From Dactylorhiza incarnata (Eukaryota > Streptophyta > Magnoliopsida > Asparagales > Orchidaceae): a stretch of DNA of 64,000 bases. The translations under genes and the position numbers were made by a program. This document shows positions 32,327 to 43,990 of the stretch, in pieces. The stretch covers positions 1,613,501-1,677,500 of the forward strand of contig JAWHQI010000201.1 of the NCBI GenBank assembly GCA_033032865.1, read 5' to 3'. Numbering within the stretch: position 1 is the first letter of the stretch; each line of letters starts with the position of its first letter. Below the pieces are notes generated by a model. The model saw nothing but the letters and a program-made list of their open reading frames with translations, searched no databases and had not been told where the DNA came from.

Positions 32327-33515
32327 AATAATCACAGATTTAAGCTTCCCACACACACCAACAAGAATTAAGTAAAAAAAGAAAGAAATAGCAAGATGAA
32401 GATCACAGCACAACACAAAGAAATATAGTGGTTCCCCAAACTTTGGGTAGTCCACTCTTCTACCCCCTTGGTAGGAATTCACTATCTTGTACTGAGTCTT
32501 TTGATAAGGTGACTCTTAGAACCAGCCTGAGTCTTTTGATAAGGAGACTCTTAGAACCAGTACAACTGAATTTTTTGAAGAGAGATTCTAAAAACTCTTT
32601 ACACTGTTTGAACATAAAATGAAGATAAGAAGAAGAAGTAGAAGAAGTAATTGAAACAAGAAAGAATCTTCTTCCTAGCAAGAAGATTAGAAGCACAAGA
32701 AATAGTGAATGAAATCTCTCTTCTATAGTGAGAAGGAGATTGTAGGCCTTTTTCTCTTTCAATGAGAGCTATCAGAAATTGCAGCAGTATGGCTTGTTGT
32801 TTGCTTCAGCACACTATCACTTCTCTCAGCTTTTATCACTTTTCTCTTGGGAGCTTTTCCTCTATTTCAAATGTATGGAGTGGATCACTTTTCATTTTTC
32901 TCTGCCGACTTCCCTCTTATTTATAGCTCTGTTTATTCAAAGAGTACTATAGAAGAATAATCAATTAGCAGTTAGAGAAATGGTAAGAGAGAAAAGATTC
33001 CATAATCAATATTTATGTAGAAGGAAAGAGATTATTCTGATTTCAAATAATATCCATAATAAACTTAATCAATTTAGCCACGAATCATTTAGAAGGAAAG
33101 ACTGATTCAAAATGGCTAGAAAAGAATAATATCATTCCATAAAATTCAGATCTACAGATAGAAGGAAAAAAATCTGGCGTGTTTTGAATTTGACATAGAA
33201 ATCGATGTACGTCGATTACTATTCGACGGAAGCGTCGATTTCAGACTAGCTGGACGTCGAGAGGAGAATATGGAAGGTGCGTCGACTACGATACGTCGAC
33301 TTCACTCGATACGTCGACTAGAAGTCAGAGTTACGTCGACATAGGTTACGTCGAATTCTGTTTAGAGTTACTTCGACTCATTCTGAGAGGAACCTCGACT
33401 ACACTTCGACGTTGCGTCGATTACTATTCGACGCATATTTACATAGACTAATTTTTCATTCATAGAATTTATATTCTACTCATTTTAGGGGTTAAGAAAA
33501 ATCATTTCCCCAACA
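32211..33515 (-). repeat. 5' LTR of element C
   Basis: 1,305 bases, matching 26116-27394 with scattered substitutions and a longer AT dinucleotide run (32287-32320). It has the minus-strand TATA box TATAAATA at 32918-32925 and the word cluster at 33200-33440 upstream of it. Confidence 0.92.
33200..33440. promoter_or_regulatory. CGTCGA/TCGACG word cluster in element C U3
   Basis: About nine CGTCGA and three TCGACG in 230 bases, many within ACGTCGAC or TACGTCGA, plus decayed forms (CTTCGACT, CCTCGACT). It lies 75-315 bases from the LTR 5' end, with the TATA box about 275 bases further on. Confidence 0.75.
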
Positions 33516-35596
33516 CATTTTGTACAAGACTTGCATGTTGACTTCACCTAGGTTAGGCTCATTTCTAGAGATAGTGATCAACATGAATATTGTAGAACTT
33601 GAGGTTACCTTTGAAATTCCACTGAGTCATGTCATTTGGTCAAGTGTAGCTCCTTCTATGCCATTTTTGGTGAGACATGTATATATTGGTATTTTGTTAA
33701 GTTAAACATTTTGTATAGGACTTGCATGTTGAGTTCACCTAGGTTAGGCTCATTTCTGGAGGTAGCGATCAACATGAATATTGTAGACCTTGAGGTTACC
33801 TTTAAAATGCCACTGATTTCATGTCATTTGGTCAAGTGTAGATCCGTCTATGCCATTTTTGTGTGACATGTATATATTTGTATTTTGTTAAGATAAACAA
33901 TTTGTACAGAACTTGCATGTTGACTTCACCTAGGTTGGTCTCATTTCTGGAGATGGTGATCAACATGAATATTGTAAACCTTAAGGTTACCTTTAAAATT
34001 CCACTAATTTTATGTCATTTGGTAAAGTGTAGCTCCTTCTATGCCATTTTTGGTGTGACGTGTATATATTTGTATTTGTGAAGATAAACAATTTGTACAG
34101 AACTTGCATGTTGACTTCACCAAGGTTGGGCCCATTTCTGGAGATAGTTATCAACATGAATATTGTAGACCTTGAGGTTACCCTTAAAATGCCACTGATT
34201 TCATGTAATTTAGTCAAGTGTAGCTCCTTCTATGCCATTTTTGGTGTGACATGTATATATTTGTATTTTGTTAAGTTAAAAATTTTGTACAGAACTTGCA
34301 TGTTGACTTCACCTAGGTTAGGCTCATTTCTGGAGATAGTGATCAACATGAATATTGTAGACCTTGAGGTTAAATTTAAATTTCCACTATTTCATGTCAT
34401 TTGGTCAAGTGTAGCTCTTTCTATGCCATTTTTGGTGTGACATGTATATATTTGTATTTTGTTATGTTAAATATTTTGTACAGGACTTGCATGTTGACTT
34501 CACTAGGTTAGGCTCATTTCTGGAGGTAGTGATCAACATCAATATTGTAGACCTTGAGGTTACCTTTAAAATGCTACTAATTTTATGTCATTTGGTTAAG
34601 TGTAGCTCCTTCTATGCCATTTTTGGTGTGACATGTATATATTTGTATTTTGTTAAGATAAACAATTTTTACAGAACTTGCATGTTGACTTCACCTAGGT
34701 TGAGCTCATTTCTGGAGATAGTGATCAAAATGAATATTGTAGACCTTGTGGTTAACTTTACAATGCCACTGATTTCATGTCATTTGGTCAAGTGTATCTC
34801 CTTATATGCCATTTTTGGTGTGACATGTATATATTTGTATTTTGCTAAGTTAAACCTTTTTACAGAACTTGCATGTTGACTTCACCTAGGTTAGGCTCAT
34901 TTCTGGAGGTAGTGATCAACATGAATATTGTAGACCTTGAGGTTAACTTTAAAATGCCACTAATTTCATGTCATTTTGTCAAGTGTAGCTCCTTCTATGC
35001 CATTTTTGGTGTGACATGTATATATTTGTATTTTGTTAAGTTAAACATTTTGTACAGGACTTGCATGTTGACTTCACCTAGTTTGGGCTCATTTCTGGAG
35101 ATTGTGATCAACATGAATATTGTAGACCTTGAGGTTACCTTTAAAATGCCACTAATTTCACGTCATTTGGTCAAGTGTAGCTCCTTCTATGCCATTTTTG
35201 GTGTGACATGTATATATTTGTATTTTGCTAAGTTAAACATTTTGTACAGAACTTGCATGTTGACTTCACCTAGGTTAGGCTCATTTCCGGATGTAGTGAT
35301 AAACATGAATATTGTAGACCTTGAGGTTACCTTTAAAATGCCACTGATTTCATGTCATTTGGTCAAGTGTAGCTCCTTCTATGCCATTTTGGTGAGACAT
35401 GTATAAAAGTGTATCTGGTGTGTTTAGTGATTTTGGCTCATGCAAATGCTTTGAAGATTTGTCCATGCCTTAGACATGATATAAACCACCTCTAGTTAAG
35501 AATTCAAATCATGTGCATGAGTGGATTTCTCTGAACTTCAAGTTGAAGTTTTGGACTTAAGGGAGTAGGAAAAATTGGGGTGCATTTAGCAAGAAT

Positions 35597-36380
35597 GTAA
35601 TAAATGACAATTAAGGATAAATACACCTTGGATTAATATGAGACTTAGGACCTTGTGTTTTTAGACCAACATTGAGCTATAGTAATTTTCCCAGAATTTA
35701 TTGAAGTCTTAACATAGTACTTGTAGTGTAAACCCTTATCGGCACACCAAAAGTAATAAATAATAATTAAGGATAAATACACCTTGGTTTAATATGAGAC
35801 TTAGGATCTGGTGTTCTTAGACCAATATTGAGCTATAAAAATTTTCCCAGGATTTATTGAAGCCTTAACATAGCACTTGTAGTGTAAACCCTTATTGGCA
35901 CACCACTTGTATTAAATGAATATTATGGACAAATATTACTTGGAAAATTATGAAACTTAGGCATTGATGTTTTTAGGTCAATAATATACCTCTGTGATTT
36001 ATTCTGATTTTATTGAGACCTGTGGGTGGTGGTTGTAGTGTAAACTCTTATTGGCGCACCACTTGTATTAAATGAATATTATGGACAAATATTACTTCGA
36101 AAATTATGAAACTTAGGCTCTGATGTTTTTAGGTTAGTATCATACTACCGTAATTTTATCAGAATTTATTGTGACCTGTAGATGGTAGTTGTAGTGTAAA
36201 TCCTTATTGGCACCCCACTTTATTAAATGGTAAATATGGTCAAATACTCCCTGTAAAATTATGAAACTTAGGCTCTGAAGTTTTTAGGTCAATTTTATGC
36301 TACCATGAATTTATCAGAATTTATAGAGGTCTGTAGATGATACTTGTAGTGTAAATCCTTGTTCACACCCCACTCGTGTA
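35597..36380 (+). repeat. ~157 bp tandem array in T1
   Basis: Five copies with the landmark TTGTAGTGTAAA near 35722, 35878, 36034, 36191 and 36347, so the period is about 157. Other shared pieces are TATGAAACTTAGGCTCTGA and GGCACACCAC. Later copies diverge. Confidence 0.85.
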
Positions 36381-37149
36381 ATGTAGAAATTGTGGTTAAA
36401 CAATCTTTGGAAGAATATGGAATATAGAATTTGAGGTTTTTAGATCATTACTCACTGTGAACCTATGGTAAGAACTTGGAACTCATTAAGACTTGATAGG
36501 ACCAAGGTTGTGTCTTAAGAGTCAATCCTAGTTCAATCCCACCTTGGTCTGCGAACAGTAGAAACTGAAAATATAAATTCAGACCCCTTCCTTATGGTCA
36601 CCACCTCTAGAGGTACTAACTCTAAGAGAATTGCAGATGTCCAATTAGGATTGAAGGATTAATCACCAAGGGCAGTCATCGGAAATAAAGACAGGGTGCG
36701 TTTAGTGAAACTATCAATTCAGAAACTTGACAAGGACCTATTAAGGGAGTCGAAGGATGACTTATCAAGAAGTGAAAATTGCTATTGAGAGATAACACAG
36801 GGAAATGGTCGGTCACTAGGAATGACATGGTTCGGTGTTCAATAGAACACCGACACATGTCTGCCCGAGTCAAATTGTAATCCACCCTAGGATTTTAGAG
36901 CAATTGGAGAGCAAATGGGCATACAAGAATGGGTAACAACTAAATAAAATAAATATCCTGGAAAGGGGGATTTGGGCTTCAGTCACCATCACATTCCCTG
37001 GTACCATTGCGAGCCCTTCACCGGGTAATCCACGGGAAGTCCAGGATTCACCCCAAGCTTCTAAGATCAACTAACAATAGACAAGAGTAGTAAAGTAGGA
37101 GAACTTGAAACATAATCTCCCTCCCAAATTTGGGAAGGAATGAAATAAA
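36381..37149 (+). other. Unique T1 segment between arrays
   Basis: No gene or repeat that I can support. Small ORFs here (36676-37070, minus) have no recognisable features. Confidence 0.5.
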
Positions 37150-37632
37150 GGAGGACTGGGATAGTCCTGCGAGCAGTAGGCTCGGGTTATAAGGAGTACT
37201 AGGATAGTCCTGCGAGCAGTAGGCTCGGGTTATAAGGAAGGACTGGGATAGTCCTGCGAGCAGTAGGCTCGGGTCATAAGGAAGGACTGAGATAGTCCTG
37301 CGAGCAGTAGGCTCGGGTTATAAGGAAGGACTGCGATAGTCCTGCGAGCAGTAGGCTCGGGTTACAAGGAAGGACTGGGATAGTCCTACGAGCAGTAGGC
37401 TCAGGTTATAAGGAAGGACTGGGATAGTCCTGCGAGCAGTAGGCTCGGGTTATAAGGAGGACTAGGATAGTCCTGCGAGCCGTAGACTCAGGTTATAAGG
37501 AAGGACTAGGATAGTCCTGTGAGCGGTAGGCTCGGGTTATAGGGAAGGACTGGGATAGTCCTGGGAGCGGTAGGCTCGGGTTATAAGGAAGGACTGGGAT
37601 AGTCATGCGAGCAGTAGGATCGAGTTATAAGA
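37150..37632 (+). repeat. 44 bp tandem array in T1
   Basis: About eleven copies of a 43-45 bp unit made of GGACTGGGATAGTCC, TGCGAGCAGTAGGCTCG and GGTTATAAGGAA. The first part is a near-palindrome (GGACT...AGTCC), and GCGAGCAGTAGGCTCG is another (CGAGC...GCTCG), so each unit can form two small hairpins. Confidence 0.92.
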
Positions 37633-37960
37633 AATATAAGACTATTGCAGTCTAGCGAGTGGTAGGCTCATAGTTTAAATAAGACTGGTGTAGTCTAGCG
37701 AGCGGTAGGCTCGTAGCTTAAGATAAGACTGGTGTAGTCTAGCGAGCGGTAGGCTCGTAGCTTAAATAAAAGACTGGTGTAGTCTAGTGAGCGGTAGGCT
37801 TGTAGCTTAAATATAGACATGTGTAGTCTAGCGAGCGGTAGGCTCGTAGTTTAAATAAGACTGGTGTAGTCCAGCGAGCGGTAGGCTCGTAGCTTAAATA
37901 TAAGACTGGTGTAGTCTAGCGAACGGTAGGCTCTACTTTATAAATGTTGATTTAGATTTG
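37633..37960 (+). repeat. Second 43-45 bp array in T1, variant of the first
   Basis: Seven copies of AGACTGGTGTAGTCT, AGCGAGCGGTAGGCTCG and TAGCTTAAATA. It keeps both hairpin designs of the neighbouring array (AGACT...AGTCT and CGAGC...GCTCG) while the bases differ, which looks like compensated change in the arms. Confidence 0.9.
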
Positions 37961-39249
37961 CGAGCTGGAGGCTCGGTAGTAAGGGATAATACATAATTGT
38001 ATGTGCATAAGATGTGGTGGGTCTTCGGTTCTGGCTTAGTCGTCACACCGACAGTAGTTCGTTGACTCGGCAGTGCTAGTGGTTTGATTAGGGGCCAGGT
38101 TGTTTTACTGCACATCCGACGGGACGAATTCCCTAAACCCTGCCTGGCCAATTCAGTTTAGTACGCAGGAGCTCGTGAGTACCGGGTACCGGTATCACAG
38201 CGTACGTTAAGGCCTAGGTCTGGTAGTGTGACTTACCCACCTAGGTCAGGAGACGCCCGCTCCTCTGCCACCGTTTGACCACGACGGGAGGTGCCCGAGA
38301 GGTTAACTACCTCCGAAAAGTGGGAACTAAAGGTTTGTACGTACAGAGTCATGTGCGTGAGTTGCACCATTGTGTTGCATTGCATTGTATTGCATTGCAT
38401 ATCATAGCATAACATTCTTGCATAAAACAGAGACCTCATCGTATAAACTAGTATGGGCTCCTTTATACGATGAGTTTACCTTAGTATCAGATCCCTTACC
38501 TTATGTTCTTTTGTGTGTGCATATAAGTTAAGGTTACATTTGTAGCTGCTCTTATTTATTATACCTGCTCTTTTACTTATACTGCTCTTTACTTATTGCT
38601 TATATACATACTCCTGCTAGGGTAGAGATGTTTTCATTACTTGTTTAGTATCTATATACTTGCTAGTCTCGCCACTGTCACCTACTTTTGATTTACCCTT
38701 TGATGTCCTCCGCTTCCTCCTCCCGCACGGTGCCTAGGAGTCGCGGGTGGAGGCGGTGAGGAATATGCTGAGTCTTATAGACTGACGGTCGGTGGACCTC
38801 ATCATTTTAGGGATGATGTGTCGGAGCAGCGGGACCCCCTTTCAGGAGACAAGACAGGAAGACGGGATGAAGCAGAGAAGCCACTACACGTCGTCGCAGC
38901 AGCAGCTACAGATGCATGAAGACAGAGTTTGATAGCTTCCGCATAGATGTAGAGTGAGAGTGTTGTTGCACTATATTTGAACATGTACTGGGCGTAAGCC
39001 CCTATTCTTTTAGTTCTTTCTCGTCGTGGACATGATAATCTTGTATTATGATAAATGTATAATGAGATTTTGTGGACTTGTTTCATTTAATGCTTCAATT
39101 ACTGTGATTATGGTTGGCCTGGATGATGAAGAATAGCCGGCAGGATCGGCGTCTTGTGGCGGCGACCATTGGGTGTAATGGTGTCGCCGCAAGACGGCGG
39201 TTCTGGGCGGTAAGACCCAGTTTAAAAGCAAAAAAAAGAGGGTCTTACA
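37961..39249 (+). other. 3' unique part of the T1 LTR
   Basis: No gene. It includes a TTGCATTGCATTG microsatellite (38372-38400). The last 560 bases match T2 and end in the inverted repeat GTGTCGCCGCAAGACGGCGG and the terminus TCTTACA. Confidence 0.65.
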
Positions 39250-39371
39250 ATTTGCACTATTCTCATGTTTATCATATACTATAGTTGCACTTTTATCTCG
39301 CTTATCATTTACCATAAACACCTTTGTTGATTTATTACTAAAAGGATTTGTTATTATCAAAAGGGTGAGAT
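39250..39371 (+). other. End of S1 internal region with polypurine tract
   Basis: S1 resumes after T1. The sequence AAAAGGGTGAGAT lies directly before the LTR start and serves as polypurine tract, fixing S1 as plus-strand and the next LTR as its 3' LTR. Confidence 0.75.
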
Positions 39372-40570
39372 TGTTGGACATGTGTGTCACATCCCTTTGT
39401 TTGAGAATAACAAATCCCAAATTGTATTTGATCTTGCTTGTCATGTGTTTATAGTGTGCAGGAACTATAGGTGCAATACTCCACAGGTAGAAAGCATCTT
39501 GGAACCAACAAACTGAACTGAATCACTACCGCCAGCGTTAGGGGTTAACGCAGGCGCTAGCGCTACCGCCAACGTTAACGCTACTGCCTGGCGCTAGCTC
39601 GAGTTCATGCCACAATGCCACGCCGCCGATGGTTTCGCAACCGCTCCACACGAATGCTACCGCAGGCACTAGGAGCTACCGCAGGTGCTAGCGAGAAGTT
39701 CTATAAATTGGAGCTTTCTTTCTTGTTTTTGATATCCATCCCAGAGATATTGCTTGTGCCACAATTCAATTGTTGTTATGTTGCCGTAGATGGATCTCCC
39801 ACAAAAAGCTTAAGGAGAATTCTGGAGGAGGACTACGTCACGCTACATCCGAAGGACGATCGCTTCGACCTCACTCATATTACAGTGATCCTTCATCTCC
39901 AAATTTAGAAGATCTCATATAGTGAGTTTTTATTATTGTTATCATTATTTTCATTCCATATATTTTTGTAACCATTTAGGGAATTCGCCTTGTGTTGGTG
40001 ACTAGGTCCTTGCGCGGCTTATGGGGAATTCACGACGTGAGTTGGCGACTAGGTTTAGGAGATTTGATCTAGGGATGCTCGAGGCCGTATCCGGGAAAGG
40101 ATTGGCTAGAGCGGCTTGAGGCCATATCCGGGGAAGGATAGGCTAAAGCCAACCGGTTTGTGGGGATACAAGTCGGTATAGAAAAGGAAAAGATATTTAC
40201 TTTTGTATGCCTCTGATTTCTAGCAATATTGAAATCAAATTTATGTAAACACTTTTTTAAATAAATACAATCATGTCTCTATTTGTGTTTACTTGATTTC
40301 TCTCCTTTGGCATAATCTCTAAAATATTGGTTACTAAGTTTTCAATTCTAATTACTTTACCTAAATTGTTTATTTCAATCTCTTTCATCATAAAACAATT
40401 TAGCACTTGCTTTTAAACTTGGATATTATGATATTCTCATAATTTTGCTAAATTATTATTTTGCCTTTTTCTATTATAAAACAATTTAGTAATTTTCATA
40501 AAATTATAAAAAGAATCTTTATTCCCTTATTCACCCCCCCCCCCCTCTAAGGGCGCCTATCAATCCAACA
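39372..40570 (+). mobile_element. 3' LTR of SIRE-like Copia S1
   Basis: 1,199 bases with inverted termini TGTTGGA/TCCAACA. It is homologous to the S0 LTR in the opposite orientation. It holds the GCTAGCGC/CCAGCGTTA word cluster (39526-39692), a TATA box TATAAAT at 39702-39708, then U5 with the C-run at 40536-40550. The next bases are not a primer site, which confirms a 3' LTR. The following S2 sequence is the insertion target. Confidence 0.88.
39526..39692. promoter_or_regulatory. GCTAGCGC word cluster in S1 U3
   Basis: ACCGCCAGCGTTA, GGCGCTAGCGCTACCGCC, AACGTTAACGC and GCCTGGCGCTAGC, ending ten bases before the TATA box. It is the same word family as 860-1240, and S2 shows a related AACGCC/GGCGTT version at 41449-41500. 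Confidence 0.7.
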
Positions 40571-40633
40571 CTCATGAGGTTTACGGGAAGAGGTTTTTTG
40601 GGCACAAACACCATGGGAACTAGAAGCAGCCAT
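40571..40633 (-). CDS. Minus-strand ORF start truncated by S1 LTR
   Basis: An ATG at 40633 opens a 21-residue minus-strand frame (MAASSSHGVCAQ, then KTSSRKPHE) that is still open at the S1 boundary. Upstream on the same strand are a TATATAAA box at about 41122-41130 and the AACGCC word patch at 41449-41500, the same order as in the other accessory genes here. It is too short to identify and could be chance. Confidence 0.25.
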
Positions 40634-42780
40634 CACTTGCACATAGAAACATGACAACAATCAAAACAAATAAATCAGGTAAACGCCCAGCGTTAAGTTT
40701 AATGACAGGCGCATGTTGTCAAAGATTCTTGTCATCTCCATTAAATAATGACGATCTTAAAACCCTTCTTGGCCTTGAAAAATTTCATAAAATCTGAGTA
40801 AGAAAGGGAATATCATCTATAGAACTCAAAACTCCTATAAATCCAAAGCAAAATCTCATCCTTATGAAAGATCTCAACAACCAAACCCTAAATCTCAAAA
40901 ACCAAACCCTAAATCTCAAAAACCTAGATCTATAGTCTACCATGGTGAAATGCTTCAATACTTCAATGGATTACTTAATAGAGGTAGAGAAATCATTTAA
41001 ACAAAAACAATCTGTGTAAAATAAGATATTTGCCTAGATCTGAGAAAGGGTTGACGACAAAAAATGGGAAAAAGTCTACTTGGGCTGATACAAATGAGGC
41101 TAGAACTCAGGATTTGTGCTTTTATATAAAGCTGAGCAACGTCGTCGTTGAGTATAATGCCGCATGTTAGCCCTATCTATGGGTTTTTCAATCTTTGATC
41201 TCTGTACCTCATATTATAGTTTTCATTATATCCTCATCTACTCTCAATTCCATTATTTGAATTTAAATTCTTCGAAATAATTTTCACCTCATTCATGAAA
41301 AAGTATTCAAGTATTCTGAGCCTACTAATGTTCTCTAAAATGTCAAAATTTTCTACACTAAGAAGGTATCTATACAATATCTCTAAATCAAAGATTTTTT
41401 TTTTCAAAAAGTTTAGAAATCGTCTAATATTTTGGCTTTAACTCTTAACGCCAGCGTTAGGCTCCAACGCTAATGTTAGAACTCAACGCCTGGCGTTATT
41501 TTTCTGTGCTCCAAATTCATTTTCTTACATGCAAACAAATCTCAGATCTTGCATGCATATTTTCATATTTGTTTCTTTGTTTTGAAAAATATTAATTTAC
41601 TTTAATTTTTTGTTCTTCCTTATTAAAAATAAACGAAAAATTTTAATAATAATTTTTTTCGAAAACATGTTTTTGCTTTTGTTTTCAATTCTCAAAAATT
41701 TAAGCATATGTTTCTCTTTATTTTTTTATTATTTTTTATTATTCATCTTTTATTATTATTCTAAAATCCACTTAAAAAATCTCAAATAATAACAAATCTT
41801 CAAAAATATGATTTTTTTTGTTTCTAAATTTACAAAAATATGTTTTGTTATTTGACAATTGGATTTCACATGAGCAAATATCTTGCTATTTTCATCAAAA
41901 ATGGTCAAAAGTGTTTAGACATACTCTTAAAGATTCTCATCAATGTTTAATTTTCAATCCAAGTTTTCAAAACATTGTTTTTTCTTGTCACTCCTTGACT
42001 TTAATCTTGTTATGTGCAATGAAATAGACTATAGAAAATTGTGTAAGATTGTCTAGCACGCCTCTAAGTATGAGTAATATTTTTATGTTAAATAATGATT
42101 TATTCACTCACTCTTTTAGTAATCTACATGTGCTTATAGTCTTAGTCTTGCATGATTGTGTAGTGTAATAGATTAACTTGTTAAGTCATATGTCTAAATT
42201 ACCTACACCGTTTTTTAACAACAATTTATTGCACATATAGAAGTGTGTTTTCAAAAAATTTGTTGTTTGCAAAAATTAAGTGAATTCAGAGACCTTTGTC
42301 CTAAATAAAAAATATTTGAATAAAATGACAAAGATAACTCCACCAAGTACTACTTAGCGTCCTGATAAGTCTTAATGAGCATTGTGAGGTTGAGCACCTT
42401 GGAAAAAAATGTAAAGTGTCTTGTGCAAACACAACTTTTTTATCACATCTATTTGTACACCAGATCACTCAAAATAAAAAAACATTATATCAAATGCTTA
42501 TGTGATCCCCAAAGTAATACTTCGCTCCCTGATAAGTCCTAATGAGCATTGTGTGAGCGAAGCACCTTGGTAGTTGTACTCTCTTATGTGCTTTGCAATA
42601 AACTCTCTAGAATTGATGTGTGGAAGTAATTCTTTGACTACATTTTTAATATGGTTTTACTCTTTCATTACATTTGTCAAGTGTTTTGATTATATCACTT
42701 GTATATTCTTATCAAAACACTATTTGCACACATCTTTCATAAAGCTTGTACTCATGAGAATTGGATCCTAATGCATATCG
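40571..42780 (+). mobile_element. Remnant of a second SIRE-like element (S2)
   Basis: AT-rich, mostly non-coding. The right half aligns with S1 (landmarks GCCTCTAAGTATGAGTAA near 42061, CCTGATAAGTC-TAATGAGCA near 42361 and again near 42529). It also carries an AACGCCAGCGTTA / AACGCCTGGCGTT patch (41449-41500). S1 appears to have inserted at 40570. A short minus-strand frame (40571-40633) is cut by that insertion. The right end passes into T3 near 42780. Confidence 0.5.
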
Positions 42781-42789
42781 ACATAAATC

Positions 42790-43990
42790 TCTAAAATTAT
42801 GAATGTTCTAAATTGTAATCCTGAAGTCTATATTGTGAATGAAGTAGCATAAGTATGCAATCATAAATACCCAGAAAATTATTAGAGGTTCACAATATTA
42901 TAAAAAGCTTATGTTCAAATTCTTAGAATATTCTCGTGTAAATAATCGAAGTTATAAATATTCAAAATTGAAATCCCAAAGTCTACATTGTGAATTAGGT
43001 AGCATAAATATGTAATCATAAATTCCAGGAAATTTACTAGAGGTTCACAATGTTATAAAAAGCTTATGTTCAGATTCTTAGAATATTTTAGTGTCAATAA
43101 TACAAGTTATGATTATTCTAAATTGGAATCCCAAAGTCTACATTGTGAATGAGGTAGCATAAATATGTAATCATAAATTCTAGGAAAATTACTAGAGGTT
43201 CACAATGTTATAAAAAGCTTATGTTTAGATTCATAGAATATTCCAGTGTCAATAATCCAAGTTATGAATAATCTAAATTGAAATCGTAAAGTCTACATTG
43301 TGAAAGAGGTAGCATAAATATATAAACATAAATTCCAAGAAAATTACTAGAGGTTCACAATGTTATAAAAAGCTTATGTTCAGATTCCTAGAATATTTCA
43401 GTGTACAATATTCAAGGTATGAATTTCTCAAATTATAAACTCAAATTCTACTTTGTAAAGGAAGTGTCTTATACTCAATTATTAATTCTAACAAAATTCT
43501 CAGAGCTTCCTTCTGGTATGAAAAGACTAAATTCAGAATTTTATAACAATCCAGCAAGTATATTTCATGTTATGAATTTCTCAAGTTATAAACTCAAATT
43601 GTACTTTGTGAAGGAAGCATGTCATTTACTCAATGATAAATTCTAAAAAATTCTCAAAGCTTCCTACTTGTATGAAAAGTATAATTACAAAATTCTATAA
43701 CAATCCAGCAAGTATATTTCATGTTATGAATTTCCCAAGTTATAAACTCGAATTGTACTTTGTGAAGGAAGCATGACATATACTCAATGATAAATTCTAA
43801 CAAAATTCTCAGAGCTTCCTACTGGTATGAAAAGTCTATATGCAAATTTCTATAACAATCCAGCGACTATATTTTATGGTATGAATTCTTCTAGTTTTAA
43901 ACTCAATTGGTACTTTTTGAAGGAAGCATGACAGTTACTCAAAGATTTCCTCAGAGCTTTCTACTTGTATGAAAAATCTACGTACTAATT
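42790..43990 (-). repeat. ~154 bp tandem array in T3
   Basis: About eight copies in two subfamilies. In the first, TCTACATTGTGAA-type landmarks fall near 42828, 42983, 43136 and 43290. In the second, TACTTTGTGAAGG-type landmarks fall near 43452, 43602, 43756 and 43911. Steps are 150-155 in both. Shared pieces are a TTATAAA-CTCAAA stretch, AAATTCT and CTTAGAATATT/CAGAATTTTATA. Confidence 0.85.

Larger units (their letters stand above)
26116..33515 (-). mobile_element. Non-autonomous Copia-like element with gag and an extra gene (C)
   Basis: A 7,400-base element with perfect CATTT duplications (26111-26115 and 33516-33520), inserted in the 191 bp array. The LTRs are 26116-27394 and 32211-33515. 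On the minus strand: 5' LTR, primer site, gag with two zinc knuckles, an extra ORF unrelated to pol, polypurine tract, 3' LTR. Protease, integrase and reverse transcriptase are absent, so it would depend on a partner element. It is related to D (similar gag start, same LTR 3' end ACTTTCA and CTCTAGAG after a C-run). Confidence 0.93.
25830..35404 (+). repeat. 191-192 bp tandem array in T1 (split by element C)
   Basis: About 11 copies. The landmark TTGCATGTTG occurs at 25934, 33531, 33722, 33913, 34104, 34296, 34487, 34678, 34869, 35061 and 35253. Steps are 191 or 192, and after removing element C the first step is also 192, so the array was continuous before C inserted. The unit also carries GTAGACCTTGAGGTTA, TCATTTGGTCAAGTGTA and TATGCCATTTTTGGTG. 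Copies differ by a few point changes. Long ORFs through it (repeated MLTSPRLGSFLEVVINMN) come from the periodicity. Confidence 0.93.
24370..39249 (+). mobile_element. Very large T-family solo LTR with internal satellites (T1)
   Basis: Starts TGTAACATCC and ends GGGTCTTACA, with inverted termini TGTAA/TTACA typical of chromovirus (Tekay-like) Gypsy LTRs. The flanks GTTTG (24365-24369) and ATTTG (39250-39254) match at four of five bases, consistent with a decayed target duplication, and they rejoin S1 sequence. Each terminus occurs once, and no primer site, gag or pol is present, so I read it as a solo LTR. Without the 7,405 bases due to element C and its duplication it is about 7.5 kb, very long for an LTR. 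Most of that is tandem repeats (25830-35404, 35597-36380, 37150-37960). The start (24370-25830) and end (38000-39249) are unique and recur in T3 and T2 respectively. An alternative is a larger element collapsed by deletion. Confidence 0.65.

Noticed and set aside
33520..35406. Chain of ORFs with repeated MLTSPRLGSFLEVVINMN-type sequence, apparently a repetitive hydrophobic protein
   Set aside because: They are the translation of the 191-192 bp tandem array. Frames shift whenever a unit is 191 rather than 192 long, and there is no consistent start or end.
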